IMG/VR virus record: IMGVR_UViG_3300035150_000016
Span: 1 to 22,490 of that record
Length of the DNA: 22,490 bases
Source of the DNA: a virus
Reading direction: 5' to 3' (one strand)
Below the pieces are notes generated by a model. The model saw only the letters and a program-made list of their open reading frames with translations, searched no databases and was not told where the DNA came from. Below are positions 6,730 through 13,541 of the stretch, one piece after another. The position numbers and the translations under genes were made by a program. Numbering within the stretch: the stretch's first letter is position 1; each line of letters opens with the position of its first letter.

Positions 6730-8427
6730 TTAGTCACCCCTGCTAAAGACATCGAAATTCGTCTTCGCCATTGTAACCACTCCGGGGCGTATGCGTCCAG
6801 CGCCTTCACCCGGAACCTGTTGCGTCCCCCGGTTCAGCGCCCTGGTTTCACCGGCTCCCGACAGCCCATATCCGAGCGCGTCTCCGATGTCCGACCACGG
6901 GTGCGTCTTGTCTGGCGTCTCGCTATAGCGTTCCTGGCCGCTGGTGTTGATGCGACGATAACACCATGCGCCGTTCAGCGCCTTGATCAGCTTGGTACAG
7001 CGGCGATGGATCAGGATGCCCGGCCGCCCGTCGATGTTGCGGCCCATTGGAGCCTTGATGGCGTCGACCCGTACCTTGATGTCTTGCGACGGCGCGGGGC
7101 GAGCGGGCCATCCCTTGGCAATCAGATGTTGGAACGCGACTGTCTCGAAAATCCCGTCTCGCGTCCTGCCCGCCGGATCGCCCCACAGGTGCGCGCAGGG
7201 CTGGCTTCCGAACGTGTCGGCCCAAACGAATGACAGTTCGTCGCTGAAGCGGTCAAGGCCCATATCGGACGCGATGCACTCGTTGTGAACCAGCCACATC
7301 CCGCGCGGCCCTCGTTGGAACAGCACGCCAGCCGGATTGAGAGTATTGCCTCCGATGTCCGCCCCGACTTGCGGCGGTGCGTTGGCAATCGGCAAATCAT
7401 CCACCACCATGGCCAGTTCGTCGAAATCCGGGATAACCGGCTTGCCCTCGCGGACGAACTGATATCGGCCCTGGTAGTAGCAGACGATCCAATCGCGGTC
7501 TTTGCTCGACAGCGATTTGATATAGTAGCTCCCCGGCCCGAACGGATCGCCCGTGGGGTCGAGCGCCTTGTTGACCTGAAGGTGATAGATGTTCTCGGCT
7601 TGTGGGTTGACGCACCACAGGGACTTGGCCGCGCGGTGAACATGCCTTGGGTCATAAACGGTATACTTGAACGGCTCGCTTTCGACCGTCCGCCACTCCT
7701 TTTCCGCGACCTGTACGACTTCCAAAACGGCGGGCGGCTGAAAGTAGAAAGACCAGCCGGACGGTCGCCCGACATACTCGCCGTATTCGTCCACGCCCTT
7801 TTCGAGGCGATAAATCCAGTGATCTTGATCGGGCGGGTTGGTGTCGAGGATGATCCCGTACCATGTGCATTCGACCCCGCCTTGTTCCTTCGACGGGTAG
7901 CGCCCTACGCGATCCGTCGCCATATCGACCAGCGACTTCGGAATTTCCCGAACCTCGTTAAACCAGATCAGCGTCCCCTCGAACGACAGCAGTTTGCGCA
8001 CGTCCTTCGGCTTATCCAGGCTCATGAACTCGACCAGAAGGTCAAGGCCGGGCGATCCCTCGTAGGTGCCCGCTTCCCTATCGATCCACTTGAAGTTCTT
8101 GGGGCGGATGCGGATGTGGTGGCGCATGGGCGCGGTCTGAACCATCGGCCCACACGCTTCCTCGGGGAAGATTGACAGCCACGTTGCAACCGTCGTGCGC
8201 TTCATGTCCGGTTCGGTATTTCGGACGATGGCCGCCTTGAAGCGGCGCACCCCGTCAGGCGACGGCTCTTGCTCCATGGCGCGGGCCATGATTTCCGCGC
8301 AACACACCGTGGACTTTCCAGAGCCGAGTGGGCCAACCACGAGCCGCACGAAATTATCGTCGTTGATGAAGTTCCACAGCGTCGGGTGTTGGGAAAGGTC
8401 TAGGTCTTGTACCCAGGGATAGGGCAT
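6730..8427 (-). CDS. terL: Terminase large subunit (packaging ATPase and nuclease)
   Basis: 565 residues. The N-terminal ATPase has a Walker A motif GPLGSGKS at 32-39 and a Walker B-type LIWFNE at about 153-158, with Glu158 as the likely catalytic carboxylate. The C-terminal part has the RNase-H-like nuclease pattern: Asp357 in GADIGG, Asp417 in WGDPAG, and Asp513/Asp516 in HPWSDIGDALGY. The protein docks on the portal, pumps DNA into the procapsid and cuts the concatemer. Only GGGGCG precedes the ATG, a weak ribosome site, so coupling to the gene ending three bases upstream is likely. No clear small terminase is next to it; the 114-aa gene upstream is a positional candidate only. Confidence 0.94.
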   Translation of the reverse strand: MPYPWVQDLDLSQHPTLWNFINDDNFVRLVVGPLGSGKSTVCCAEIMARAMEQEPSPDGVRRFKAAIVRNTEPDMKRTTVATWLSIFPEEACGPMVQTAPMRHHIRIRPKNFKWIDREAGTYEGSPGLDLLVEFMSLDKPKDVRKLLSFEGTLIWFNEVREIPKSLVDMATDRVGRYPSKEQGGVECTWYGIILDTNPPDQDHWIYRLEKGVDEYGEYVGRPSGWSFYFQPPAVLEVVQVAEKEWRTVESEPFKYTVYDPRHVHRAAKSLWCVNPQAENIYHLQVNKALDPTGDPFGPGSYYIKSLSSKDRDWIVCYYQGRYQFVREGKPVIPDFDELAMVVDDLPIANAPPQVGADIGGNTLNPAGVLFQRGPRGMWLVHNECIASDMGLDRFSDELSFVWADTFGSQPCAHLWGDPAGRTRDGIFETVAFQHLIAKGWPARPAPSQDIKVRVDAIKAPMGRNIDGRPGILIHRRCTKLIKALNGAWCYRRINTSGQERYSETPDKTHPWSDIGDALGYGLSGAGETRALNRGTQQVPGEGAGRIRPGVVTMAKTNFDVFSRGD

Positions 8428-8430
8428 AGG

Positions 8431-8775
8431 CTACGCCCCGGCAATGCGGACGTGGCAGTTGTGCCAATGGCGGGTGACTTGGAGCTTTTCCTCGCGGGTG
8501 AGGTCGGCCCACGGCACGCCGTGCATAATGCCGGACGGGTAGGAATTCAGCGCCTCGGCTTCGCTTTTCGGGTTGGGAGTGAATGCGCCGTGGCCGGGGT
8601 TGTCCGTCGCCTCGTTGCGGTCTCGCATCAGGCGACGGCCCTTGTTTTCCCACCACAACATAGCGCTGTCGATGGCCTCCCCTACCGTCATACCCGTGTC
8701 GAGTTTCCGCGTCAGGCTGTCGTGGGTCCGGTCGGCGGTGAGAATGGGGGTATCAAGGATTTGAGTGGTGGTCAT
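8431..8775 (-). CDS. Phage protein upstream of terminase, 114 aa, unknown
   Basis: Reads MTTTQILDTP, then a segment with DTGMTVGEAIDSAMLWWENKGRRLMRDR and a C-terminal WADLTREEKLQVTRHWHNCHV. The last part (L-T-x-E-E-K-x-x-V-x-x-x-W-H) suggests a compact helical domain. It ends three bases before the terminase ATG. It occupies the place where a small terminase would be expected, yet I see no helix-turn-helix, so I leave the role open. A ribosome site GGAGGG lies upstream, but both it and the ATG are inside a predicted hairpin (8771-8808) that could limit translation. Confidence 0.72.
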   Translation of the reverse strand: MTTTQILDTPILTADRTHDSLTRKLDTGMTVGEAIDSAMLWWENKGRRLMRDRNEATDNPGHGAFTPNPKSEAEALNSYPSGIMHGVPWADLTREEKLQVTRHWHNCHVRIAGA

Positions 8776-8808
8776 GGTGCGGCCCTCCGATCAGGCTCAC
8801 ACCATGAC
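8771..8808 (-). promoter_or_regulatory. Hairpin covering the start codon of the pre-terminase gene
   Basis: Perfect 9-bp inverted repeat, GTCATGGTG and CACCATGAC on the minus strand, separated by 20 bases. In RNA the 3' arm contains the ATG of the 114-aa gene and the loop contains its GGAGGG ribosome site. This could act as a translational brake on that gene and, through coupling, on the terminase. At DNA level it could instead be an operator. Confidence 0.5.
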
Positions 8809-8825
8809 GCAAAAGGCGGGGGTTT

Positions 8826-9068
8826 TCAAGATTTCGAAGCGAGCATCTTTCCCATTGTCTCGTACTTGATGCACTCAAGCGCGCCGATAAGAGCAACCCC
8901 GTCGAGAAACCGGCCGTCGGAATAGAAGTGGTTTCCGGTTAGGGTGCCGTATGCGACAAGCTCCCGAAGCTCCCCGCTTTTGGCGCGCTCTAGAATGCGC
9001 TCGGCAACCTCGACGATATAGGGGTCGGGCTTCGCGTTGGTATCGTGAAGTTTCACCGGTTCAGTCAT
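8826..9068 (-). CDS. Small conserved-type phage protein, 80 aa
   Basis: Start chosen at the ATG at 9068, which has GGGGGAGAGG just upstream and overlaps the end of the preceding gene by eight bases; a longer frame to 9218 would bury that gene. The sequence AERILERAKSGELRELVAYGTLTGN followed by FLDGVALIGALECIKYETMGKML has the helix, SGE-turn, strand, then helix pattern of a widespread group of uncharacterised phage and bacterial proteins. No function is known to me. Confidence 0.7.
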   Translation of the reverse strand: MTEPVKLHDTNAKPDPYIVEVAERILERAKSGELRELVAYGTLTGNHFYSDGRFLDGVALIGALECIKYETMGKMLASKS

Positions 9069-9435
9069 CCTCTCCCCCTTCTTGCTCGGCAAGGGCGCTG
9101 ATTCTGTTGTAAATTTCCAACGCACATATAGCCGTCGACCGCTCCACGACGGAATCGCCCCCGATTTTGGAGGTAAAGTCAACAAGCGTGTCGAAAAAGG
9201 TGCGGATATCGTCCGCAATTCCGGCCGCCTCTAACAGCGCCCTCCGCCGTGCCTCGTCACGCTCCCGCCTCAGTTCGATGATGTCCGCCCGTGCCCGCTG
9301 GAACATGCGGCGCGCGGCCTGGAGGATCGCGGTTGCCTGGAGCGCTGTGAGCCTGCCGTTGACGATGCAGTCTTCGGGCTGTAGCCGGTCCAGGTCATCA
9401 ACGATGTCGTTCGGCGGTGTTCTCTCGCTCATCAT
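9061..9435 (-). CDS. Helical, coiled-coil protein, 124 aa, unknown
   Basis: Ribosome site AGGGGAC precedes the tandem ATGATG start. Most of the protein is helical; residues about 30-70 (LQAARRMFQRARADIIELRRERDEARRRALLEAAG) look like a coiled coil. The N-terminus contains LQPEDCIVNGRLTALQATAIL. No catalytic motif is visible. The start overlaps the stop of the 39-aa membrane protein by four bases, placing it in a chain of translationally coupled genes. Confidence 0.68.
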   Translation of the reverse strand: MMSERTPPNDIVDDLDRLQPEDCIVNGRLTALQATAILQAARRMFQRARADIIELRRERDEARRRALLEAAGIADDIRTFFDTLVDFTSKIGGDSVVERSTAICALEIYNRISALAEQEGGEDD

Positions 9436-9551
9436 TTTCGTCCCCTTATCTCATCCACGATTGTCTCAAGCGCGCAGGCTATCCGCGACAGTTCCCATGC
9501 GGCCCATATGGCCAGCGGGATGAAGCCTAGCAGCACGTCCCCGGCGTCCAT
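9432..9551 (-). CDS. Very small membrane protein, 39 aa
   Basis: Frame of 39 residues whose ATG shares a base with the preceding stop (TGATG) and whose TGA overlaps the next ATG (ATGA). A hydrophobic segment (VLLGFIPLAIWAAWEL, about 6-21) is followed by a charged amphipathic tail ending in basic residues. Overlaps at both ends suggest real translation. It pairs with the 33-aa membrane protein directly upstream. Function unknown; small paired membrane proteins in phages are sometimes lysis-related. Confidence 0.6.
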   Translation of the reverse strand: MDAGDVLLGFIPLAIWAAWELSRIACALETIVDEIRGRK

Positions 9552-9652
9552 CACAGGCCCCACGCGGCGAAGATCGGTTCGAAGTCGGTCGCGGCTAGGG
9601 TCAAGAGGACGAGCAAGGCCGCCACGATGAAGGCTTGTGCTCGCGTGCTCAT
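9551..9652 (-). CDS. Very small membrane protein, 33 aa
   Basis: Frame of 33 residues. Its ATG overlaps the stop of the DUF551-like gene (ATGA) and its stop overlaps the start of the 39-aa gene (TGATG). A short basic N-terminus precedes a strong hydrophobic core (FIVAALLVLLTLAA, about 8-21) and a short tail containing EPIFAAW. It is likely an inner-membrane peptide. Existence is inferred from the exact overlaps and clean hydrophobic segment. Confidence 0.6.
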   Translation of the reverse strand: MSTRAQAFIVAALLVLLTLAATDFEPIFAAWGL

Positions 9653-9999
9653 AGCACGTTCCCCTTGCCAGAAAGGCCGTTCCTTGCCGCCGCGATCAAT
9701 TCCAGGAAATCGTCAACTTGAAGCGTGACGGATTCCGCCATTCTGGCGCGATTCTCCATTTCATCCAGACGGCGATTATTGACCGGCTGGCGAGTCTCGT
9801 TTACGGGAGGCGGAGGCAGGGGCATCCAATGGGTTGGTTCAGCTTCCTTGTTTAAGACCGAGTGTGCGTACCAATTGCTGGCCGTTTCACCCCAATTGTG
9901 CTGTGCTCGGTAGTGACCAGTGCTTGCCCCATACGGAGGAACGAATAGAAGAACCCGAGTTCCGTCCTTAGGAGCCGTCTCAATCGGTTGCCATTTCAT
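9649..9999 (-). CDS. DUF551-like phage protein
   Basis: 116 residues from the ATG at 9999; a GTG one codon earlier is also possible, and GGAGG lies 5-8 bases upstream of the two. The N-terminus WQPIETAPKDGTRVLLF and the later THWMPLPPPP are the two hallmarks of the DUF551-type family, a small domain frequent in phages of proteobacteria whose biochemical role is unknown. The C-terminal 45 residues form a helical extension (RRLDEMENRARMAESVTLQVDDFLELIAAAR). It heads the coupled chain of the 33-, 39-, 124- and 80-aa genes. Confidence 0.82.
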   Translation of the reverse strand: MKWQPIETAPKDGTRVLLFVPPYGASTGHYRAQHNWGETASNWYAHSVLNKEAEPTHWMPLPPPPVNETRQPVNNRRLDEMENRARMAESVTLQVDDFLELIAAARNGLSGKGNVL

Positions 10000-10023
10000 C
10001 ACGAATTCCTCCTTGTGTTGATA

Positions 10024-10047
10024 GCGGCCCAGGTTTCCCCGGGCCGC
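10024..10047 (-). terminator. Intercistronic hairpin, possible weak terminator
   Basis: Perfect 7-bp stem GCGGCCC / GGGCCGC with an inner GG/CC pairing, just after the stop of the 67-aa gene. No T tract follows on the minus strand, so it may mark an RNA end or processing site rather than a full terminator. Confidence 0.4.
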
Positions 10048-10062
10048 GCCGTCGATCCGGTG

Positions 10063-10266
10063 TTAGTCGCTGGCCTCGCGCCGGTTGACGTGCTTGAACG
10101 TGGCGCTGTCGATCTCGACGCCGGTGTCATTGCGTTCGGAGAACAGGGCCGACACGTCGCCGTTTTGCACGTTTTGGAGCGTTTGTAGAGCTTCGATAGA
10201 CTTGGGAACGTCGCTCGTGTCGACGGGGAGAAAAGCCTTGATGGTAATCGCGTAGCCAGAACGCAT
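10063..10266 (-). CDS. Small protein of unknown function, 67 aa
   Basis: Ribosome site GAAAGGA lies eight bases before the ATG. The sequence begins MRSGYAITIKAFLPVDTSDVPKSIEALQTLQN and ends with SERNDTGVEIDSATFKHVNRRE, giving a strand-helix-strand impression. No family is recognised. The region just upstream carries the CACCAGA element seen before several other leftward genes. Confidence 0.62.
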   Translation of the reverse strand: MRSGYAITIKAFLPVDTSDVPKSIEALQTLQNVQNGDVSALFSERNDTGVEIDSATFKHVNRREASD

Positions 10267-10305
10267 GATGCGATCCTTTCTTCTGGTGTTTAAAGCCCAC
10301 GGGTA

Positions 10306-10560
10306 TTATTGCAGAAGAGACGATGTTTCCGCAATGTCTTCGTCTTCGCCGTCCTCGTACACGACGTAGACGTGGCCGTGGTCGAGGTAGCTGGCGTCGA
10401 GATGAATTGGAACGCAGTCAGCAGGAACGGCGGCCTCCATTATCTCCTTGACGCCTTTGCGTAGGGCGTCCTCTTCCTGTGAGAGTTGCTGTAGACGCTC
10501 ATGGAGCGCCCTGAAGCGTTCGGTGGTTTCCGCGTCGAGCGGGATTGATTTCTTGGTCAT
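10306..10560 (-). CDS. Small acidic protein with N-terminal coiled coil, 84 aa
   Basis: The ATG at 10560 shares a base with the stop of the preceding gene (TGATG); GAGG is eight bases upstream. The N-terminal half is helical (FRALHERLQQLSQEEDALRKGVKEIME), the C-terminal half acidic with short strands (HGHVYVVYEDGEDEDIAE). No family is recognised. Coupled to the 191-aa gene. Confidence 0.66.
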   Translation of the reverse strand: MTKKSIPLDAETTERFRALHERLQQLSQEEDALRKGVKEIMEAAVPADCVPIHLDASYLDHGHVYVVYEDGEDEDIAETSSLLQ

Positions 10561-11135
10561 CACATATCCTCGAAAGTCTTGACGGTGTGAAGGTCAAAGT
10601 CGTGCCCGAGGGGGATTTCGACCTCGGTTTCCTGTCCGCCGAACCCTTTGGATTTGCGCCGTATAACGCCGCCCGGCCGGTCCTTCTTGTCTTCCTCGCG
10701 GACACGGGTCTGGTAGCCCGACAATTCGGCCACACGGCGACGGGATTGCTGAAGGTCTTCGGACAGTCGGGCTTTGTCCATTTCCGCGTCGTCGACCATC
10801 TCGGCCAGCTTGTCAATACGAACATTAGCGGTGACGAGAAGCCGGACCACATCCCGCGCGAAATCGAGAATTTCGGCCTTGGTGGCCTTGGTTGAATTCG
10901 TAAGATCGTTGCGGGGGTAGCTCGGCACATTGAGCCTATTCCAACCCCGTTCTTGCATAATTCCGGGGAGCGTCCGGTGCTGGCGATCATAGATAGACAT
11001 GTCATTCCCTTTCGGTGTGAAGTTTTGAATCCCCTCTGCCATGTAGGCGAGCGCGTCCAACCTATCGGAATCGCGTATCGCTTGCTCGGACAAAGAGCCC
11101 CAATTAAATGACGGCTTAATAACGAATTTAGGCAT
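10560..11135 (-). CDS. Phage protein with coiled coil, 191 aa, unknown
   Basis: I chose the ATG at 11135 because GGGGAA lies eight bases upstream; a second in-frame ATG with its own AAAGGGAA site occurs at residue 46 and is an alternative. Residues about 80-150 are a long helix with heptad-like spacing (LDFARDVVRLLVTANVRIDKLAEMVDDAEMDKARLSEDLQQSRRRVAEL). This is followed by a basic segment (RPGGVIRRKSKGFG) and a short C-terminal domain. It is the first gene after a terminator-like hairpin, so a promoter is expected in the AT-rich stretch at about 11290-11340. Confidence 0.7.
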   Translation of the reverse strand: MPKFVIKPSFNWGSLSEQAIRDSDRLDALAYMAEGIQNFTPKGNDMSIYDRQHRTLPGIMQERGWNRLNVPSYPRNDLTNSTKATKAEILDFARDVVRLLVTANVRIDKLAEMVDDAEMDKARLSEDLQQSRRRVAELSGYQTRVREEDKKDRPGGVIRRKSKGFGGQETEVEIPLGHDFDLHTVKTFEDM

Positions 11136-11159
11136 TTTGAGTTCCCCGTTATGCCTCAC

Positions 11160-11194
11160 AAAAGCGCCGCGCCGCTGGACGCGAACGGCGCGGC
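11160..11194 (-). terminator. Terminator-like hairpin before the 191-aa gene
   Basis: Perfect 9-bp GC-rich stem (arms GCCGCGCCG and CGGCGCGGC, 11-base loop) followed on the minus strand by GCTTTTGTG. It lies between the zinc-ribbon gene ending at 11347 and the gene starting at 11135. A 13-codon frame ends at the base of the stem, so regulated read-through (attenuation) is possible. Confidence 0.6.
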
Positions 11195-11235
11195 TACCGG
11201 GTCAAACCATAGAACCGAAAACCTTTCATGCTCAT
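11194..11235 (-). CDS. Candidate 13-aa leader peptide
   Basis: Frame MSMKGFRFYGLTR ending in TAG at the foot of the hairpin at 11160-11194. A GGGAAGGG tract lies about 12 bases upstream of the ATG, farther than ideal. The arrangement of a short frame followed by a terminator resembles attenuation leaders, but there is no run of one regulatory amino acid. Weakly supported. Confidence 0.25.
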   Translation of the reverse strand: MSMKGFRFYGLTR

Positions 11236-11346
11236 GGTGGGGTTGCCCTTCCCGCGTCCAGCCCCTAGGGCGGTGTCAGGGGCGGTTGTGAAAGTCTATT
11301 TTAGGCACACTTATAAATTAATTGCCAGAGGTTTTTGACACACGGA

Positions 11347-11649
11347 TTATGCGTCGGTCATAGGGCCTTTCAGCAACTCGAGTCTCCGCGCGGTCGCCAG
11401 CTTGTTGATCTCTTCGATCAAGTCCTTTCTGGCCTGCTCCGAAAGCTTCATGCAGCCGCCTCGGCCGCCGCTGTTGCGTGTGCGCACAGCGTCTAGGATG
11501 GCCTCCCCTGGAGTCTTGTGCTTGCGCCGCTTGTGGATGTGGATTTTCTGGTTGCCGGAGCAGAACGAGCACAGCTTTCTCTCACCTGGTTTGTCGTCGA
11601 ACATTGGTATCCCGCATTTCTCGCATCTGCCGACTCTGTGGAGTTCCAT
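11347..11649 (-). CDS. Zinc-ribbon protein, 100 aa
   Basis: Two CxxC pairs near the N-terminus (CEKCG at 9-13 and CSFCSG at 27-32) predict one bound zinc. They are followed by a very basic stretch (QKIHIHKRRKHKTPG) and a C-terminal helical segment (KLSEQARKDLIEEINKLATARRLELL). The layout suits a small DNA- or RNA-binding regulator. GAGGGG precedes the ATG. An intergenic region of 144 bases with an inverted repeat lies upstream. The specific family is not recognised. Confidence 0.7.
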   Translation of the reverse strand: MELHRVGRCEKCGIPMFDDKPGERKLCSFCSGNQKIHIHKRRKHKTPGEAILDAVRTRNSGGRGGCMKLSEQARKDLIEEINKLATARRLELLKGPMTDA

Positions 11650-11698
11650 TGTTCATCCCCTCATAAAATCGATTGTGATGCGGTTTTCCGTCCGCTGT

Positions 11699-11753
11699 GT
11701 GCGCAAGTCGGACCTTTTGGTATGCGCCCTAGCCGAAAACACCACTTGCGCAC
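11699..11753. repeat. 10-bp inverted repeat in intergenic region
   Basis: Perfect inverted repeat GTGCGCAAGT (11699-11708) and ACTTGCGCAC (11744-11753) with 35 bases between. It lies in the 144-base gap before the zinc-ribbon gene, next to an AT-rich stretch with a palindromic CTATATAG that could serve as a minus-strand -10 region. Possible operator pair or RNA stem. Confidence 0.5.
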
Positions 11754-11793
11754 CACAAGGCAAATTTGGACACTATATAGCATATTGCCAAAA

Positions 11794-12204
11794 TCACCCC
11801 TTTTCTTCCCCGTCGCCACCTTCCGAGTTTAAACGCTTCCGCCTCGACGGCCCCTGAGACGCACTCGGCGGGCCGATAACCCGGAGACCCGCCAGCGCCG
11901 GAGTATCGTCGTCTGGGTCTTCCTGAGACAGCGAGTGGGTCAGTTCCAAATCCACCGCCTTCAGGATCAGCGCCAGAGCCTTGATCAGCCGATCCCCTTC
12001 AGGCCCCGTGATTTTGCCGCCGCGCATTTCCCGATAAACCTTGGCCATCTCGGTTTTGACGTTGCCCGCCGTCACCAGTTTGACCTTGGAGGCCCTGTGT
12101 TCCTGCGCCGTCCTGCCGTCGTAGGTTTCGCGCTCGATGTCCTCCGGCGTGATGATTTCGCCGTCCAGCGCGTTGTCTTCGTCGGTGTTTTTGCCGTTTT
12201 TCAT
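11794..12204 (-). CDS. Conserved-looking phage protein, 136 aa, unknown
   Basis: The middle (KVKLVTAGNVKTEMAKVYREMRGGKITGPEGDRLIKALALILKAVDLEL) is a helical domain with a V-Y-R-E-x-R-x-G turn, a pattern I associate with small phage proteins near packaging or replication genes. The N-terminus is acidic (ALDGEIITPEDIERE) and the C-terminus is basic and disordered. The ribosome site before the ATG is weak (AGG). No firm function. Confidence 0.66.
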   Translation of the reverse strand: MKNGKNTDEDNALDGEIITPEDIERETYDGRTAQEHRASKVKLVTAGNVKTEMAKVYREMRGGKITGPEGDRLIKALALILKAVDLELTHSLSQEDPDDDTPALAGLRVIGPPSASQGPSRRKRLNSEGGDGEEKG

Positions 12205-12223
12205 GCGCCTATCGCAAATCCGT

Positions 12224-12255
12224 CATGTGCGGTTTTGGGAGTTTACCATGTGCGG
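12224..12255. repeat. Pair of 9-bp direct repeats upstream of the 136-aa gene
   Basis: CATGTGCGG occurs at 12224-12232 and again at 12247-12255, a 23-base period, which places both copies on nearly the same face of the helix. Located in the short gap between two genes, just before the 136-aa start on the minus strand. Could be a regulator-binding site. Confidence 0.4.
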
Positions 12256-12262
12256 ACAGCGG

Positions 12263-12916
12263 TCACAGGGGGTTGTTTTTGACGTGGTTCTTGACGAAGG
12301 CGACGAAGGCGGCGTCGGGATTTTTGATGTTTTTGCCTGGTGCCCACTCGATAAACCGGCGCTCAAGGTTGTGGATATCGTATCCTTCGGCAAAAACGCG
12401 AGCGTTTTCAATTCCGTTAGCTGTCGGGCGTATCGAGTTATCCACACAATTCATCCTTTCCACAGATTTATCCACATCCCTCTTAGAATTCTTAATTCTA
12501 TTACTAGAATTATGAATAGCATTGCTATCGCGTGAGGATCGATTTTGCTTATCCGATTTAGATGCAGTCGCATTATCGAGTTTCTTTTTATCTTTCCAGC
12601 GCTTATTGGAATTTTCGCGGCCTACCTTCGAATAATTTTCGGCAGTTGCGTAAGATTCGCGAGCGTGTGCGTTGCCGACTTTACCGTGACTATAACGCCT
12701 TAACTTGTTCGGCATGTTCAACAGCCTGTCGACGATCTTGTCAAGATTCTTCGGCGGCTGCTTGAACAACGTATGGATGTCCTCTCGGCTTATGAATTTT
12801 CCGGTGTTCCATGTATACAGGCAGATTTTGAAGAACACGAATTCCTCTTCATCCGTCAGGAAAGCCGTGCCTCCAATCCATTTATCGGTATAGAACCTGA
12901 CGTAGGGAACCGGCAT
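12263..12916 (-). CDS. DUF1376-like phage replication protein
   Basis: 217 residues from the ATG at 12916, one base after the previous stop and with GGGGGAG upstream. The N-terminus (PYVRFYTDKWIGGTAFLTDEEEFVFFKICLYTWNTGKFI) matches the DUF1376-type domain, a winged-helix-like module in phage and prophage replication proteins: P-Y-x-x-F-Y, D-W, L-T-x-x-E, F-x-x-W-x-x-G. Residues about 105-165 are a Lys/Asn/Ser-rich linker coded in AT-rich DNA. The C-terminal YDIHNLERRFIEW and NPDAAFVAFVKNHV resemble the tail seen in related proteins. Likely involved in origin recognition or helicase loading. Confidence 0.78.
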   Translation of the reverse strand: MPVPYVRFYTDKWIGGTAFLTDEEEFVFFKICLYTWNTGKFISREDIHTLFKQPPKNLDKIVDRLLNMPNKLRRYSHGKVGNAHARESYATAENYSKVGRENSNKRWKDKKKLDNATASKSDKQNRSSRDSNAIHNSSNRIKNSKRDVDKSVERMNCVDNSIRPTANGIENARVFAEGYDIHNLERRFIEWAPGKNIKNPDAAFVAFVKNHVKNNPL

Positions 12917-12917
12917 G

Positions 12918-13541
12918 TCACTCCCCCGGCCGATGGTTTTTGCAGAACCATGTCTTTCCGAAGTCAGGAGAGTAATACGCTTCATGGTTGCCGCAAACGG
13001 CGCATGATCTGGCCCCTAAAATGAGCGCCGGAAAGGGCGTCAACTCGGACTTCTCGACAAAAAACATTCCGGGCGGAACAGATTTTCGAACGACATCGGC
13101 CCGACTACATTTAGATTTGAAACGTTTTGCCGAAATAAAACCCAATATTTCCACGGTATTAGGCATTTTGAGGAAGCCGACGCGACAGGCCACCAAATAC
13201 TCAGCTTTTAGGCCCCGCACGGCGGTCTTACTCAGCGCGAAGTGGGTCGAGTGCTCGGGCATGGTCTTCACGTCGGCGGTATGAATATGACCGTTCATCT
13301 TGAATTCTACGTCGATCCCGCCATCCGGTTCGCCGATGCTGAAATTGACCGGCCGGGCCAGCGCGTTGCAGACCGCAACCTCACCCATTTTTGCTTGAGC
13401 GTGCCGCTCCGGCGTGCGTGAAAACCATGCTTTGCGATAGTTGGCGTCCATGAGGCATTCGCCCGTTGCGATCCCTTCAAGCATACCTTCAGCCCACTTT
13501 CTGCATTTTGCAATCTCTTCCTCGGTTAGGACGATTTGCAT
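12918..13541 (-). CDS. PD-(D/E)XK nuclease-like protein with C-terminal Cys cluster
   Basis: 207 residues. MGEVAVCNAL, then DGGIDVEFKMNGHIHTADVKTMPEH, fits the PD-(D/E)XK core: a Glu on the first helix (about 53), Asp in GGIDVEF (about 76), and a D-V-K triad (about 88-90). The C-terminus holds CAVCGNHE and WFCKNH, a likely zinc-binding cluster. The closest general likeness is to small phage endonucleases. A weak ribosome site (GGGGG) precedes the ATG and the gene overlaps the previous one by 53 bases. The family is inferred from motif order only. Confidence 0.6.
   Translation of the reverse strand: MQIVLTEEEIAKCRKWAEGMLEGIATGECLMDANYRKAWFSRTPERHAQAKMGEVAVCNALARPVNFSIGEPDGGIDVEFKMNGHIHTADVKTMPEHSTHFALSKTAVRGLKAEYLVACRVGFLKMPNTVEILGFISAKRFKSKCSRADVVRKSVPPGMFFVEKSELTPFPALILGARSCAVCGNHEAYYSPDFGKTWFCKNHRPGE

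Noticed and set aside
7285-8175. Plus-strand frame (296 codons) inside the terminase gene
   Set aside because: Antisense shadow of the terminase; no start signal.
8431-8775. Small terminase subunit
   Set aside because: Only position supports it; no helix-turn-helix or family signature was found, so no name was given.
11335-11363. Plus-strand TTGACA resembling a promoter
   Set aside because: No acceptable -10 box at 16-19 bases and no plus-strand gene downstream for several kb.
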